From: an uncultured Aeromonadales bacterium
Lineage (GTDB): Bacteria > Pseudomonadota > Gammaproteobacteria > Enterobacterales > Succinivibrionaceae
NCBI GenBank assembly: GCA_902761645.1
Contig: CACWLF010000003.1
Location: 1-64,000 of the forward strand
Reading direction: 5' to 3'
Length of the DNA: 64,000 bases
How positions within the stretch are numbered: position 1 is the stretch's first letter; each line of letters starts with the position of its first letter. Under the pieces are notes generated by a model that saw only the letters and a list, made by a program, of their open reading frames with translations, did not search any database and was not told the DNA's origin. Made by a program: the position numbers and the translations under genes. Below, piece after piece: positions 63,939-64,000 of this stretch.

Positions 63939-64000
63939 TTACATTTCCACAAAATTGGTTAGTAACTTGGCTCCGACGGCACCTGATTTTTCAGGGTGGA
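63939..64000 (-). CDS. hisH: Imidazole glycerol phosphate synthase, glutaminase subunit HisH (C-terminal end)
   Basis: The last 19 codons of a gene that continues beyond the window: HPEKSGAVGAKLLTNFVEM and a stop. The FHPEKS-type stretch holds the catalytic His of the glutaminase triad. The stop is 3 bases before the hisA ATG. Order hisH-hisA-hisF-hisIE confirms it. Confidence 0.88.
   Translation of the reverse strand, partial: HPEKSGAVGAKLLTNFVEM

Overview
The window looks like chromosome from a flagellated gammaproteobacterium, probably a gut or rumen member of the Aeromonadales/Succinivibrionaceae type. This is an inference from three things: a polar-flagellum and chemotaxis gene order of the Pseudomonas/Vibrio/Shewanella kind, a DASS dicarboxylate carrier, and accessory families common in gut anaerobes (Rpn/PD-(D/E)XK proteins, AAA-ATPase-like/DUF1703, BspA-type repeats). 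No rRNA or other decisive taxonomic marker is present.

Region 1 (1-21.2 kb) is motility. Two flagellin genes (one cut by the left edge) point left, each behind a sigma-28 promoter. Pointing right are flhA-flhF-flhG-fliA, a serine acetyltransferase gene, cheY, cheA, cheB, motC, motD, parC, parP, cheW and a DUF2802 gene. Facing them are a FliK-like gene and a small FlhB C-domain gene. FlhF/FlhG set flagellar place and number, FliA drives late genes, and ParC/ParP place the chemoreceptor array at the pole. Two departures stand out: no cheZ lies between cheY and cheA, and a metabolic gene plus a candidate structured RNA sit between fliA and cheY.

Region 2 (21.3-33 kb) is mixed: mlaA, tyrA, a secreted Sel1 protein, a ZIP transporter, a chemoreceptor, a three-gene set of unknown role (BspA-like repeat protein plus two related Cys-containing envelope proteins), a Leu-His-Arg tRNA cluster (given in ascending coordinate order) and a DASS transporter.

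Region 3 (33-46.6 kb) is accessory: a UvrD-type helicase, a glycine-zipper lipoprotein, a 1978-residue transglutaminase-like/DUF4011-type helicase/nuclease that may be a single-gene phage defence, a KefF-like oxidoreductase, an Rpn-family nuclease with a decayed duplicate carrying a 21-bp minisatellite, and a lipoprotein.

Region 4 (46.8-55.4 kb) is the classic yceD-rpmF-plsX-fabH-fabD-fabG-acpP-fabF lipid cluster, then rluC, a HAD phosphatase and bcp. Region 5 (55.4-64 kb) has a secreted unknown, a membrane Sel1 protein, tRNA-Glu(CTC), ttcA, an AAA-ATPase/DUF1703 gene with a decayed neighbour, and the end of the his operon (hisH-hisA-hisF-hisIE, leftward).
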